From NCBI GenBank assembly GCA_902556405.1, contig CACDWF010000012.1, positions 1 through 45,018 on the forward strand: DNA of 45,018 nt. The letters are read 5' to 3'. Made by a program: the position numbers and the translations under genes. The notes under the pieces were generated by a model. It saw only the letters and a program-made list of their open reading frames with translations, did not search any database and was not told the DNA's origin. Below, one piece after another: positions 25,982 to 35,344 of the stretch; positions within the stretch are counted from its first letter, which is position 1; every line of letters begins with the position of its first letter. Origin of the DNA: an uncultured Alphaproteobacteria bacterium. GTDB lineage: Bacteria; Pseudomonadota; Alphaproteobacteria; Rhodobacterales; Rhodobacteraceae.

Positions 25982-26695
25982 ATGCCAGAAATAGATATTG
26001 CATACTTACCTATAGTAGGTCGCGGAGAACAAATTAATGTTATATGCGCCATGCATGGCATTAAAGTTAACCTCAAAATGTCAAAGCCCATGGGTGAAGA
26101 TTTCGATAAAGATAGTGAAGCTCCTTTTGGAACTGTGCCGTGGATGAAGGACCATTCCAACGGTCTAGAGCTTAATGACTCTATGGCTATCGTTCAGTAT
26201 TTAGTAACAAAATATGAGGGGCCATTGACACCAAAATCACCTGATCAGGCCGCAATAATAGGAAATTACTGGGCTTGGTGCCAAGATTATTACTCTTTTG
26301 TGCTTTCGCCCTTTCATGACATCATAACTGGCCATAATGAACCTTTTTGGAGAAATTTAAGGCTAACTGATACTCTTGCCGAAGGAGGTAAAGAAACAGG
26401 AATTAAAAACTTAACAGAACTTCATAGTAAAAGAGCTAAAAGGCTTGAACAGCACCTAAAGAAATCGTCTTCAGGACCATTTCTTACAGGAGGAGACTGT
26501 TCATACGCAGATATATTTTTGTACACTTGTGTTCGAACAACGCAAAAAACGGGAGGCTTTGGGATATTAAGAGAAGCTTGTGGGAATGATCCCTTTCAAG
26601 CATATCCTAAAATCTTGGAAGTATGTGATGCAGTTGAAAAGATTGAAAAAGTAAAGGAAACTGCCGGCAGTAAGTTTTCTGACTGTCCCATCTAG
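25982..26695 (+). CDS. Glutathione S-transferase-like protein
   Basis: 237 residues. The N-terminal thioredoxin-like domain begins IAYLPIVGRGEQINVICAMHG, as in sigma/alpha-type GSTs, and has FGTVPWM with the cis-proline and ELNDSMAIVQYL with the Asp-Ser pair for glutathione. The helical domain contains GGDCSYADIFLY, the conserved GST hydrophobic-core motif. GTGGGGG lies upstream of the ATG. Not closely similar to the GST at 9950. Confidence 0.82.
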   Translation: MPEIDIAYLPIVGRGEQINVICAMHGIKVNLKMSKPMGEDFDKDSEAPFGTVPWMKDHSNGLELNDSMAIVQYLVTKYEGPLTPKSPDQAAIIGNYWAWCQDYYSFVLSPFHDIITGHNEPFWRNLRLTDTLAEGGKETGIKNLTELHSKRAKRLEQHLKKSSSGPFLTGGDCSYADIFLYTCVRTTQKTGGFGILREACGNDPFQAYPKILEVCDAVEKIEKVKETAGSKFSDCPI

Positions 26696-26725
26696 TAAGT
26701 AAAAACAAAAGTAAATTTGGATGTA

Positions 26726-27019
26726 ATGAAAATCTCATTGATTGAAAGTTATCAAGTACAAGACGTGCGCCACTATGAGTTAGATGAAACTAAAATTGAA
26801 GCCGATTTTGGTTCGACCGAAAATTTCGAAAAAACTCTTTTTACATCTGATTGGAGTGAAGACACGCATTTCTTAAATCTGTTACATAAGTACGGGAAAG
26901 AAGTAAATTTTAAACAAAATCAGCAACAGTGGAGTGATTTTACAATTCAACAAGGACATATAAAGACAGATGGTAAGGGTAATAAAATTAAAGAAGATGG
27001 GACTTCCGAAAAATTATAA
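26726..27019 (+). CDS. Uncharacterised 97-residue protein
   Basis: I do not recognise this family. From ATG at 26726 (in-frame TTG at 26717 possible) it encodes a soluble protein rich in Asp, Glu, Lys and Gln, with a hydrophilic C-terminal tail (GHIKTDGKGNKIKEDG). No membrane segment or cysteine pair is seen. It lies 31 nt after the GST gene and 60 nt before the AEC transporter gene. Confidence 0.5.
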   Translation: MKISLIESYQVQDVRHYELDETKIEADFGSTENFEKTLFTSDWSEDTHFLNLLHKYGKEVNFKQNQQQWSDFTIQQGHIKTDGKGNKIKEDGTSEKL

Positions 27020-27079
27020 AAATTGCTACTGTCAAATTTACTAAAAAGCATTATAACTTCTGTTTTTCTATAAATAATA

Positions 27080-28012
27080 ATGATTAGTTCTCTTTCGGGA
27101 CTTGCTCCCTTTCCTCTTTTAATTCTACTGGGTATGTTTTTCGGTGTATTCAAGATTTTCGGTCTTGAAAATGCTCGAACATTTAACCTATTTATTTTTT
27201 ATGTTGCCATTCCTTGCGTAATCTTTGAAGCAGTTACTAAAAGCAATCAGGAGAATATAAACTTTGGTCTTTTAGCGTCGTATTTTGTAATGCAAACGAT
27301 AGCTGGTTTACTAGCTTTTTACATAACACATAAATTTTTTCTTAGAACCAAAACTGAAGCAATCATTTGGGGTCTCTCTGTTGCCCTATCAAATCATGTG
27401 TTGATTATATTACCTCTTTCACAGATTTTTTTTGATGACAGTATATCACTCCATGTTTCTAGCATAATCGTAATGGACTCTGTAATACTTATATCTATTG
27501 TGACGCTTGGCCTTGAATATGTAAGTAAAATCAAAATTGATTTACGAAAATATTCTCAAGATTTATTAAAAAACCCTCTGGTAATAGCAGTACTGGTGTC
27601 TGTTATTGTAAAGTCTTCGGGAATAAATTTAAATGATAGTATTGCTGAAACTATTTCATCTAAGCTTGCCCAGACTACGATGCCGATAGGTTTGATATCA
27701 ATGGGGATAATTTTATCGCATTATTTAAACAGAGTATTAACAAGCCTCACCACTACTATTTCTTTTCTTAAGTTACTTTTTGCGCCCTTAGCATTACTAA
27801 TAATAACCGGTTTTTTCTACCAATTTAATTATCCAAACAATTTTTTAGGAACATTTTTAGTATCACTTGGCCCATGCGGGGCCTTTTCTTTAGCCCTGTG
27901 TGCAGCTTATAATGTAAATCCAAGCGAAATAGTTAAGGCAATTTTTGTCACCACTGTTATTTCTTTTTTTATTTTAACCCTGTTTATAGGAATTGTATTA
28001 AATAACCTGTAA
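27080..28012 (+). CDS. AEC-family transporter
   Basis: A 310-residue membrane protein of about ten hydrophobic helices in two halves, as in the auxin efflux carrier (AEC) family; bacterial members move malonate, malate or other organic acids. Recognisable pieces are FNLFIFYVAIPCVIFEAV in the first half, GLSVALSNHVLIILPL, and the second-half LAQTTMPIGLISMGIIL. The substrate is unknown. No good ribosome site precedes the ATG. Confidence 0.83.
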   Translation: MISSLSGLAPFPLLILLGMFFGVFKIFGLENARTFNLFIFYVAIPCVIFEAVTKSNQENINFGLLASYFVMQTIAGLLAFYITHKFFLRTKTEAIIWGLSVALSNHVLIILPLSQIFFDDSISLHVSSIIVMDSVILISIVTLGLEYVSKIKIDLRKYSQDLLKNPLVIAVLVSVIVKSSGINLNDSIAETISSKLAQTTMPIGLISMGIILSHYLNRVLTSLTTTISFLKLLFAPLALLIITGFFYQFNYPNNFLGTFLVSLGPCGAFSLALCAAYNVNPSEIVKAIFVTTVISFFILTLFIGIVLNNL

Positions 28013-28087
28013 TGTTTATTTTAATAGCACTCCAGGAACAAGATTAATTTTATACAAACATCATTATGAAAGGTCTTGGAATTACGA

Positions 28088-28104
28088 GATATAGGCACTA
28101 TATC
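28088..28104. promoter_or_regulatory. Inverted repeat upstream of the pirin gene
   Basis: GATATA-GGCAC-TATATC, a perfect 6-bp inverted repeat in the 164-nt gap before the pirin gene. It is placed like an operator upstream of AT-rich promoter sequence (TATATTATAC at about 28125-28135). No T-run follows, so a terminator is less likely. Confidence 0.3.
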
Positions 28105-28176
28105 ATAATTCAAAATAGTTCAGTTATATTATACAACTTACAATAGAGCAGATTTGCGATTTTTAAGGAACACACC

Positions 28177-29088
28177 ATGTCTTTCAGACCTATAAAGGAA
28201 AAAAAATTAGCGCAACCATTCACCGAAGGAGCAGGAGTAAGTCTCTTTAGAGCATTTGGATTTAGTGACCCAGATGAATGTGACCCTTTTCTTATGCTAG
28301 ACGACTTCAGAAATGATGATCCTGAAAAATTTAAGGCTGGTTTTCCATGGCATCCTCATAGAGGAATAGAAACAATTACATATGTACTTGATGGAACTGT
28401 GGAACACCAAGACAGTCTTGGAAATAGGGGTAGCTTGATTGGTGGAGACGTACAGTGGATGACAGCCGGTTCAGGTATATTGCATCAGGAAATGCCGCTC
28501 GGTAACAAAAACGGCCAAATGCATGGGTTTCAGCTTTGGGCTAACCTCCCCTCTTCTCAAAAAATGGTGGCTCCTCGTTATCAGGACGTCAGCGGCTCAG
28601 ATATTCCATTGATCGAGGAGGATGATGGCTCAAAAATAAAAATAATTGTTGGTGATTATAAGGGCATTAAGGGACCTGTTGACGGCATCGCAGCAGAACC
28701 ACAATACTTTGATATTTATATTCCCCCTTTTACTAAAAAAGAGATAAATATCGATGCATATAGAAATTGCTTTGCCTATGTTTTTCAGGGAAGTGCTGAT
28801 TTTGCATATTCTTCTAAACCTATAGGTATTAGAATAGAAAAAGAATTAAAAGGTGAAGAGTTGAATATTAGGGATTTATCAGGAAACAGAACATTAATTC
28901 GGTTCGACACTGGTGACTCAGTCTCTTTAATATCTGGAAAAGATGGAGTTCGGTTCTTATTGATATCAGGAAAACCCATTCAAGAACCTGTAGCGTGGCA
29001 TGGCCCTATAGTGATGAACACGCAAGCGGAGTTAGCACAAGCTTTTAACGAACTTAGAAATGGGACTTTCATTAAACCTTTACATTAA
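28177..29088 (+). CDS. Pirin-family cupin protein
   Basis: A 303-residue bicupin. The metal site of the N-terminal cupin is intact: FPWHPHRGIETITYVLDG, then EHQDSLGNRG and a His/Glu pair in GSGILHQEMP. PMHGFQLW-type sequence (MHGFQLWANLP) follows. Bacterial pirins are quercetinases or regulators of pyruvate metabolism; nothing here decides. The start has an AAGGA ribosome site 8 nt upstream. It converges on livF. Confidence 0.87.
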   Translation: MSFRPIKEKKLAQPFTEGAGVSLFRAFGFSDPDECDPFLMLDDFRNDDPEKFKAGFPWHPHRGIETITYVLDGTVEHQDSLGNRGSLIGGDVQWMTAGSGILHQEMPLGNKNGQMHGFQLWANLPSSQKMVAPRYQDVSGSDIPLIEEDDGSKIKIIVGDYKGIKGPVDGIAAEPQYFDIYIPPFTKKEINIDAYRNCFAYVFQGSADFAYSSKPIGIRIEKELKGEELNIRDLSGNRTLIRFDTGDSVSLISGKDGVRFLLISGKPIQEPVAWHGPIVMNTQAELAQAFNELRNGTFIKPLH

Positions 29089-29116
29089 TACTGTAAATAG
29101 TTGTTTTTAAATAATA

Positions 29117-29132
29117 ATAACCAATAGGTTAT
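29117..29132. terminator. Possible bidirectional terminator between pirin and livF
   Basis: ATAACC-AATA-GGTTAT is a perfect 6-bp stem overlapping the livF stop codon. On the minus strand it is followed by an A/T-rich tail with TTATTATT. The stem is short, so the call is weak. Confidence 0.3.
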
Positions 29133-29815
29133 ATTAACAAATGGCTCTTTATTAGCTTGTCATTTAGCTGATCGTATTTGCCACTCCACGCTATTTTTCC
29201 CTTCACTAAAAAATAAAAATGATCCGCTAATGTAGAAAGCTTCTCTAAGGATTTATCTACTATAATAATGGATAAGCCTGACTTCTTTAAAGTTGCCAGC
29301 ACATTCCAAATCTCTTTTTGTATCAAAGGGGAAAGCCCTTCAGTTGCCTCATCTAAAATCAATAATTTTGGGTTTGTCATTAGTGCCCGCCCAATTGATA
29401 ACATTTGCTGCTCGCCTCCAGACAATGAATTACCTAATTGATACTTTCTATCAAGCAGTCTTGGGAACAGATCATAAATTTTTTTTTGATCCCATTCCCC
29501 TTTTTTGGCGCTTACCAACAAATTTTCATGAACAGTAAGGTTTAAAAATATTCTTCTTCCTTCTGGCACAAGACCAATGCCGAGTTTCGCTATTTGAAAA
29601 TCAATCAAATCATGTATGTTGACTGAATTGAATTTTATCAGTCCGCTTTTTTCACTTATAATACCACACACACAATGAATAAGTGTGGTCTTCCCCATAC
29701 CATTTCTTCCCATCAAAGCAATAACGGATCCCTCATTAACTAGAAAATCAACTTCAGAAAGAGCAATGCTTCCACTATAAAAAGCACTAAGTTTTTTTGC
29801 TTCAAGTAAACTCAT
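29129..29815 (-). CDS. livF: ABC transporter ATPase, LivF type
   Basis: A 228-residue ATPase of the branched-chain amino acid/amide (HAAT) uptake family. Walker A is GRNGMGKTTL, the signature is LSGGEQQMLSIGRA, Walker B LLILDEATEGLSP. LivF-type proteins lack the long insert of LivG. Its start overlaps the end of livG by 4 nt. It is the last gene of a complete five-gene transporter. Confidence 0.92.
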   Translation of the reverse strand: MSLLEAKKLSAFYSGSIALSEVDFLVNEGSVIALMGRNGMGKTTLIHCVCGIISEKSGLIKFNSVNIHDLIDFQIAKLGIGLVPEGRRIFLNLTVHENLLVSAKKGEWDQKKIYDLFPRLLDRKYQLGNSLSGGEQQMLSIGRALMTNPKLLILDEATEGLSPLIQKEIWNVLATLKKSGLSIIIVDKSLEKLSTLADHFYFLVKGKIAWSGKYDQLNDKLIKSHLLI

Positions 29816-30567
29816 AAATCGCCCCCTAAATAAGCATTTTGTACTAACTTACTCCTCCTAATCTTTTCTACACTGCCACTTTCAATAATTTCTCCTTCGT
29901 TTAGCACAGAAATAATATCTGCTAATGCAAAAACTGCTTGCATATCATGTTCTATAAGTAATATCGGCATATTTTTTTTTATGCTTTTAAGCAATTCAAT
30001 TAGCTTAGAACTCTCTGCCTGATCAAGACCTGCAAAGGGTTCATCTAATAATAATATTTTTGGACCCATCGCAAGTGCCATTGCTAACTCTAGTTTTCTT
30101 TTATCTCCATGACTTAGCGTCGACGCAACTTTTGTTTCCATGGTTTCTAAAGATAATTGATTTAATGTTTGATAAACAAAACTAGATTCTGACGAGTTAC
30201 ATTGAAATTTTTTAAACAGCATTTTGAGAATATTTCTTTTCTGTTTCACCGCTAATAAAATATTTTCAAAAACGGTCATAGACCCAATAATTGACGACAC
30301 TTGGAAGCTTCTAATACATCCTTGGTGAACTCTAGCAATTTCACTTAAGTGGTTAACCTTTCTATCTAGAAGCGTTATCGCGCCTTGATCTGGTTTTAGC
30401 TCTCCGGATATCATTTTTATTAGAGTGGTTTTCCCTGCTCCATTCGGACCGATGAGAGCATGCAATTGATTTGATATCACTGCTAGACTGATATCTTTTG
30501 CAACAACTACGTTGCCAAAACACTTGTTGATACCAGATAGCTTTAAAATTTCTTTTTTTTTTGCCAT
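29812..30567 (-). CDS. livG: ABC transporter ATPase, LivG type
   Basis: A 251-residue ATPase. Walker A is GPNGAGKTTLIKM, and the signature region is an unusual LSHGDKRKLELAMALA rather than LSGG, which is common in LivG-type and urea-type subunits. Walker B is ILLLDEPFAGLD, with the switch histidine in LIEHDM. It starts 4 nt after livM ends and overlaps livF. Confidence 0.92.
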   Translation of the reverse strand: MAKKKEILKLSGINKCFGNVVVAKDISLAVISNQLHALIGPNGAGKTTLIKMISGELKPDQGAITLLDRKVNHLSEIARVHQGCIRSFQVSSIIGSMTVFENILLAVKQKRNILKMLFKKFQCNSSESSFVYQTLNQLSLETMETKVASTLSHGDKRKLELAMALAMGPKILLLDEPFAGLDQAESSKLIELLKSIKKNMPILLIEHDMQAVFALADIISVLNEGEIIESGSVEKIRRSKLVQNAYLGGDL

Positions 30568-30571
30568 TGAC

Positions 30572-31540
30572 CTAATCTTTTATAAATAAACCTGAAACAC
30601 CCTTCGGGAAATAAAGAACAATTAATACTAAAATTAAGCCAAGCCAAAATTGCCAATTTTCTGTTACTTCACCGATGAATTGTTCTAACAATATAAATAC
30701 TATAGCTCCTACCAATGGTCCAAATAGCCTGGCACTTCCTCCAAGTATAACCAAAACAATTAGTTCTCCAGAAGTTTGCCAACTTAAAGATGTTGGACTC
30801 ACGAACCTATTAAGATCTACATACAAGGCGCCCGCTAAACCTGTTATCGCACCAGATATCACAAAAGCCGTTAATTTAAGCGTGTATGGATTGAGACCTA
30901 ACGAGATCATTTTTTCTTCATTTTCTTTGCAGCCTTTTAAAAAATTTCCAAAATTCGAATTTATAATCCAGTTCAAGATAAAACCAACAACACATAAGCA
31001 AGCGAAGCAAATAATAAAAAAGTTTAACGGAAGCATGGTGTTTATTGAAAATAAATCATTCCTAACATATGTAGACAAACCATCTTCACCACCATATTTT
31101 GTCCATCCTATTGAAAAATAGTAAGTCATTTGTGCAAAGGCTAATGTAATCATAATAAAATATACACCGCTTGTTCTTATAGAAATGCTTCCAACAACAA
31201 GGGCAAAAAACATTGAAAAAATCACAGCGAGAAACCAATTGAAGAGCATTTGATTACTACCGTTGAAATTAAAAAATATTAAATCGATGGAGTCTCCGTT
31301 CATGCTATGAAAAGCACTTATTGCTGCCACGTAACTTCCTATACCAAAAAACATTGCGTGACCAAAAGACACCATGCCACCAAATCCTAGTATTAAATTT
31401 AAAGCACAGCCAGCGATCCCCAAAATAACGATTTTTGTTGCAAGTGTAATGAAGTAAGGTTCATTCATTACGTAACCAATCAGGGAAAAAGCGAATATAC
31501 CAATCACTATAATCAGGTTGAATTTTTTTTCTGTGAGCAT
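30572..31540 (-). CDS. livM: ABC transporter permease, LivM type
   Basis: A 322-residue inner-membrane permease with about nine to ten hydrophobic helices. Family blocks are CALNLILGFGGMVSFGHAMFFGIGSYVAA and the cytoplasmic EAA-like loop around FVISGAITGLAGALY. ATG overlaps the livH stop by 1 nt. Confidence 0.92.
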   Translation of the reverse strand: MLTEKKFNLIIVIGIFAFSLIGYVMNEPYFITLATKIVILGIAGCALNLILGFGGMVSFGHAMFFGIGSYVAAISAFHSMNGDSIDLIFFNFNGSNQMLFNWFLAVIFSMFFALVVGSISIRTSGVYFIMITLAFAQMTYYFSIGWTKYGGEDGLSTYVRNDLFSINTMLPLNFFIICFACLCVVGFILNWIINSNFGNFLKGCKENEEKMISLGLNPYTLKLTAFVISGAITGLAGALYVDLNRFVSPTSLSWQTSGELIVLVILGGSARLFGPLVGAIVFILLEQFIGEVTENWQFWLGLILVLIVLYFPKGVSGLFIKD

Positions 31541-32457
31541 TATTTTTTTCCAAAAAGACCAGTAGGTCTAAATATTAACACTAATGCCATCAATACATAT
31601 GCACTCATAGAAGCCAGTGACGAACCTAGAGATAGGGCTTGAGAGGTTTCCATAATTAATTCGAAAAATATTGGCAGAAAAAGTCGCGCCATAGTGTCGA
31701 GAACCCCTATTAAAAGAGCTCCAATCAATGCCCCTTTAATTGAACCGATGCCCCCTATTACTATTACGACGAAAGCCAATATCAATACAGGCTCTCCCAT
31801 ACCAACTTCAACTGACTGGATAGCTCCAATTAATGCTCCTGCCAATCCTGCTAGGGCCGCTCCCATTGCGAATACTATTGTATAAAGTCTTGATATATTA
31901 ATGCCGAGAACTCTTATCATCTGTCTATCGTTCTGACCGGCTTTTATTTGAATTCCTAATAAGGTTCTATTTATTAAAAAATATAGGCCTAAGGCTATAA
32001 AAAGACCTATAATTATTATTATCAACCTGTACTTGGAGTATACTATTTCACCAGGTAATAGAATATTCCCTTGAAGTAAATTTGGAATATCCAAAAAAAG
32101 TGGAAAAGCGCCAAAAATGTACCTGGTTGCCTCCGAAAATATCAAAATAAGTGCAAACGTGGCTAAAACCTGGTCAAGATGATCACGTTCATAAAGCTTT
32201 CTAATGACTGAGAATTCAACCATTATACCAATTAATGCGGGTAAAATTAATGAGGCCAAAATGGCTAAAAAGAAATTCCCTGTCAAACCAGCAACAAAAG
32301 AAGCGCTAAAGGCTCCTATCATGAAAAAGGAGCCGTGGGCCAAGTTTATCAATCCCATAACACCAAAAATCAATGTCAAACCTGCCGACATTAAAAAAAG
32401 CATAAATCCGAACTGTATGCCGTTTAATAACTGCTCAATAAAGAGCTGCAAAGACAT
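31540..32457 (-). CDS. livH: ABC transporter permease, LivH type
   Basis: A 305-residue permease with about eight hydrophobic helices. GLTLIFGVMGLINLAHGSFFMIGA is the diagnostic LivH N-terminal block, and MGAALAGLAGALIGAIQSVEVGMG the coupling loop; it ends in FRPTGLFGKK. It pairs with LivM as the channel heterodimer and lies 43 nt after livK. Confidence 0.93.
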   Translation of the reverse strand: MSLQLFIEQLLNGIQFGFMLFLMSAGLTLIFGVMGLINLAHGSFFMIGAFSASFVAGLTGNFFLAILASLILPALIGIMVEFSVIRKLYERDHLDQVLATFALILIFSEATRYIFGAFPLFLDIPNLLQGNILLPGEIVYSKYRLIIIIIGLFIALGLYFLINRTLLGIQIKAGQNDRQMIRVLGINISRLYTIVFAMGAALAGLAGALIGAIQSVEVGMGEPVLILAFVVIVIGGIGSIKGALIGALLIGVLDTMARLFLPIFFELIMETSQALSLGSSLASMSAYVLMALVLIFRPTGLFGKK

Positions 32458-32500
32458 ATTTCAGATAAACCAGGCTGCTAAAAACTCACTACCTTATCAT

Positions 32501-33640
32501 TTACATTTTACACTGATCTACATATACATTTGAATGATCTTTTAGACCAGGAGAAATCAATTTATTAGTGAGGGTACCATTTTCCTCTATGACTTCTCTA
32601 ACATATATGTCTTGTATGGGATGGTGGTTAGAAGAAAAGGAGAACTTTCCCCTTGTCGACTTAAAACCTTGAGATGGAGCATTTTTTAGTGCTTCTCTAA
32701 AAGCATCCGTATTTTTAATACTCGCATTTGCCATTGCTGAAACTATTATTTTACCAGTATCGTAGCCCTGAGAGGCATATAAAGATGGCAAACGCCCATA
32801 AGCTGATCGAAAGTCTTTTACAAACTTTTCATTTTCCACATTTTCAATATCCTTTGACCATTGGGATGTATTTTTTACTCCTAGAGCGGCCTTTCCAACA
32901 GCTTTAAGAATACCTTGATCAAAGGAAAATGCTGGTCCAACCAGTGGCAAATCTACTTGCGCCTGAGAAAACTGTTTGATAAAAGCTATTCCCATCCCTC
33001 CAGGAAGAAAGAAATAAACGCTATCGGCGTTCGACGCTCTTATCTTTGCTATTTCAGCAGCATAATCAGTTTGACCAAGTTTTGTGTACACTTCATTTTC
33101 AATAGACCCCTTAAAATAGCGTTTGTATCCTGTGAGTGCATCTTTTCCCGCTGGATAGTTAGGGGCAATTATGAAACTATTCTTAAAACCTGCCGAACTA
33201 GCATACCCTCCTGCCGCTTCATGGAGATTGTCATTTTGCCAAGCAATATTGAAATAATTCTTGTGGCACTTCTTTCCAGCTAGTAACGACGGTCCAGCGT
33301 TTGGCGAAAGATAAAATTTTCCTTGGTTAACAACAGCGGGGACAACGGCCATAGCCAAATTGGACCAAACAATTCCTGTAATAATATCAACTTTGTCTGA
33401 TTGTATCATTTTATCCGCAAGTTGAACGGCAATATCAGGTTTCCTTTGATCATCACCAGAAATAATCTCTATATTCGGTTCATCTTTCACGGCAAGCGCA
33501 AATCCATCTCGAATATCAATTCCCAGCCCAGAGCCCCCTCCGGATAAAGTAGTAATCATTCCTACTTTAACTTTATCGGCATAAACATATGAAATAGCTA
33601 GTAAAAATACTATTAAGGTTGAAATTGATTTTTTAAACAT
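32501..33640 (-). CDS. livK: Periplasmic substrate-binding protein, LivK type
   Basis: A 379-residue type I binding protein. The first 21 residues (MFKK, hydrophobic core, then YVYA) are a signal peptide. KVGMITTLSGGGSGLGIDIRDGF is the family's N-terminal strand-turn, and SPNAGPSLLAGKKCHKNYF resembles the group that binds aromatic or amide-type compounds rather than leucine. GAGGGGG lies 4 nt before the ATG. Upstream on the same strand is an alpha/beta hydrolase, 64 nt away. Confidence 0.9.
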   Translation of the reverse strand: MFKKSISTLIVFLLAISYVYADKVKVGMITTLSGGGSGLGIDIRDGFALAVKDEPNIEIISGDDQRKPDIAVQLADKMIQSDKVDIITGIVWSNLAMAVVPAVVNQGKFYLSPNAGPSLLAGKKCHKNYFNIAWQNDNLHEAAGGYASSAGFKNSFIIAPNYPAGKDALTGYKRYFKGSIENEVYTKLGQTDYAAEIAKIRASNADSVYFFLPGGMGIAFIKQFSQAQVDLPLVGPAFSFDQGILKAVGKAALGVKNTSQWSKDIENVENEKFVKDFRSAYGRLPSLYASQGYDTGKIIVSAMANASIKNTDAFREALKNAPSQGFKSTRGKFSFSSNHHPIQDIYVREVIEENGTLTNKLISPGLKDHSNVYVDQCKM

Positions 33641-33704
33641 AGGACCCCCTCATTTTCAGCAAGACCATAAGGGTAGCTGATAAAGTTGAAAATAAAAGAA
33701 AAAA

Positions 33705-34523
33705 TTAAATATTTTTTTCTATTTGGCTAAGAAAATGTAACACAGCGATGTTAAATTCTGTAGGATTTTCGATGTTAGACAAATGGCCAGCGTTTGGGAT
33801 TATTTTAAAAATACTTCCGTCTATTTTACTACTGATTTCTTTCGCCATTGACACAGGTGTTAAATTATCAAGTTCCCCCACTAAAACAAGTACCGGGATA
33901 TCTAATTTTGGAAAGATATTATAGTGGTCGGATTTAACAAAGGTATCAATTGCTTTAAGATAGGTTTCTTTGTGTAATTTTTGCATTGACTCAACTAATT
34001 GATCATAAGCTAGCTTATTAGATTTTTTGCCTATCAATGTATCAGCAATATTAATAGCCATTGTCGTTAAATCCATACCATCTTCAATTGGCTTTCTTCT
34101 TAACCTGATAAATTTCTCACGTTCACTTTCAGTAAAATCTTGAAAACCCAAGGGCGCATCACATAAAACAAGAGATTGTGTTAGATCGGGATACTTTTCA
34201 TAAAAATAAAGCGAAATTTGTGCTCCCATCGACAGACCAACGACGTGACACTTTTTCTCTCCAAGATATAAAATTAACTTTTGAATATCATCAGCAACAT
34301 CTGAAAAGTTCATAGTTCCCAAAAAATCTTCACTTTCACCATAACCGCGCAAATCAAGAGCCACGACATTAAATTTTTTTGATAGAACTTCCATATTCTG
34401 ATACCAGTTTTCTTTATTCCCACCTATTCCATGAATAAATACCACAAGATCTCCAGCACCAATTTGAGTAAAAGCTATTTTGGGGCTGCTTGGTAAAAAT
34501 TTTGTCTCAAGATCAATTTTCAA
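33705..34523 (-). CDS. Alpha/beta hydrolase, 3-oxoadipate enol-lactonase-like
   Basis: A 272-residue hydrolase. The oxyanion block is FIHGIGGNKENW (about 29-40), the nucleophile is S98 in GLSMGA, the acid is in LVGELDNLTP and the histidine in IPNAGHLSNIENP. The triad is complete. It resembles PcaD-like lactonases and esterases; the true substrate is unknown. Position upstream of livK suggests it acts on the imported compound. It is separated from the Anbu gene by 74 nt. Confidence 0.83.
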   Translation of the reverse strand: MKIDLETKFLPSSPKIAFTQIGAGDLVVFIHGIGGNKENWYQNMEVLSKKFNVVALDLRGYGESEDFLGTMNFSDVADDIQKLILYLGEKKCHVVGLSMGAQISLYFYEKYPDLTQSLVLCDAPLGFQDFTESEREKFIRLRRKPIEDGMDLTTMAINIADTLIGKKSNKLAYDQLVESMQKLHKETYLKAIDTFVKSDHYNIFPKLDIPVLVLVGELDNLTPVSMAKEISSKIDGSIFKIIPNAGHLSNIENPTEFNIAVLHFLSQIEKNI

Positions 34524-34597
34524 AGTTTATGCGACCTTTATAAAGTTCCAAAAAATGAAAATTTTAAGTTGTTTTAATCATTTTGCTGATTTATGAA

Positions 34598-35344
34598 CTA
34601 ATTGCTCTTTCCAAACGTCAAGTTAGGCATTTGCTTAAATGCATTTTTTAGAGCTCGACTCCAACCGCTTGAAACATCAGCTAGGTATTGATCTCCTGAC
34701 TCAAAGCGACCACTTGGACCTTGAACAAATGTATTATTTTCATATATCTGGAAATCAAGAGGCAAGCCAACAGATAAATTCGCTTTAAGTGTTGAATCAA
34801 AAGAAAGTAGCATTAACTTTATCGTCTCCTCAAAACTTAAATATGGATCATAAGCTCTTACAAGAATTGGTTTTCCGTATTTCGTCTCTCCTATTTGAAA
34901 AAAAGGATTGTCAGTAGAGGACTCAATGAAATTGCCTTGTGGATATATAAGAAATAATCTAGGTTTCTCACCTTCAACCTGACCTCCTAGAATTAGATTT
35001 GCATTAAACGAAGTATCTGCTTTTTGACCCTCCTCTCCATTCTGACCAATTGTTCTTTTTAACTCTTTACCAACTTTTTTTGCGATATCAAATAGACTCA
35101 AATTCTGAAAAAAAACTTTGGTCTTCTCTTTATTTTTCTCTGCAAACACATCATTAAGTGAGTTAACTAAAGATTGCGTCGTAGCCAAGTTTCCTGATGC
35201 TAGTATAGAAATAAAAACTTTATCTCTATAACCCCAAGAGAATATTTTTTTAAATGTAGACACGTTATCTAGCCCGGCATTGGTACGGGTGTCTGCCATG
35301 AAAAGTAAGCCTTTATCAATTTTAATTCCTAAACAGTAAGTCAA
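34598..35344 (-). CDS. Anbu-type proteasome-like protease
   Basis: A 248-residue Ntn hydrolase of the Anbu (ancestral beta subunit) family. After Met removal the N-terminus is TYCLGIKIDKG, giving the catalytic threonine; D18 (MADTRTN) and K33 (STFKKIF) supply the other proteasome-type catalytic residues. No propeptide is present, as is usual for Anbu. It overlaps the transglutaminase gene by 4 nt and closes the four-gene operon known from many proteobacteria. Its peptide substrate is not established for the family. Confidence 0.9.
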   Translation of the reverse strand: MTYCLGIKIDKGLLFMADTRTNAGLDNVSTFKKIFSWGYRDKVFISILASGNLATTQSLVNSLNDVFAEKNKEKTKVFFQNLSLFDIAKKVGKELKRTIGQNGEEGQKADTSFNANLILGGQVEGEKPRLFLIYPQGNFIESSTDNPFFQIGETKYGKPILVRAYDPYLSFEETIKLMLLSFDSTLKANLSVGLPLDFQIYENNTFVQGPSGRFESGDQYLADVSSGWSRALKNAFKQMPNLTFGKSN

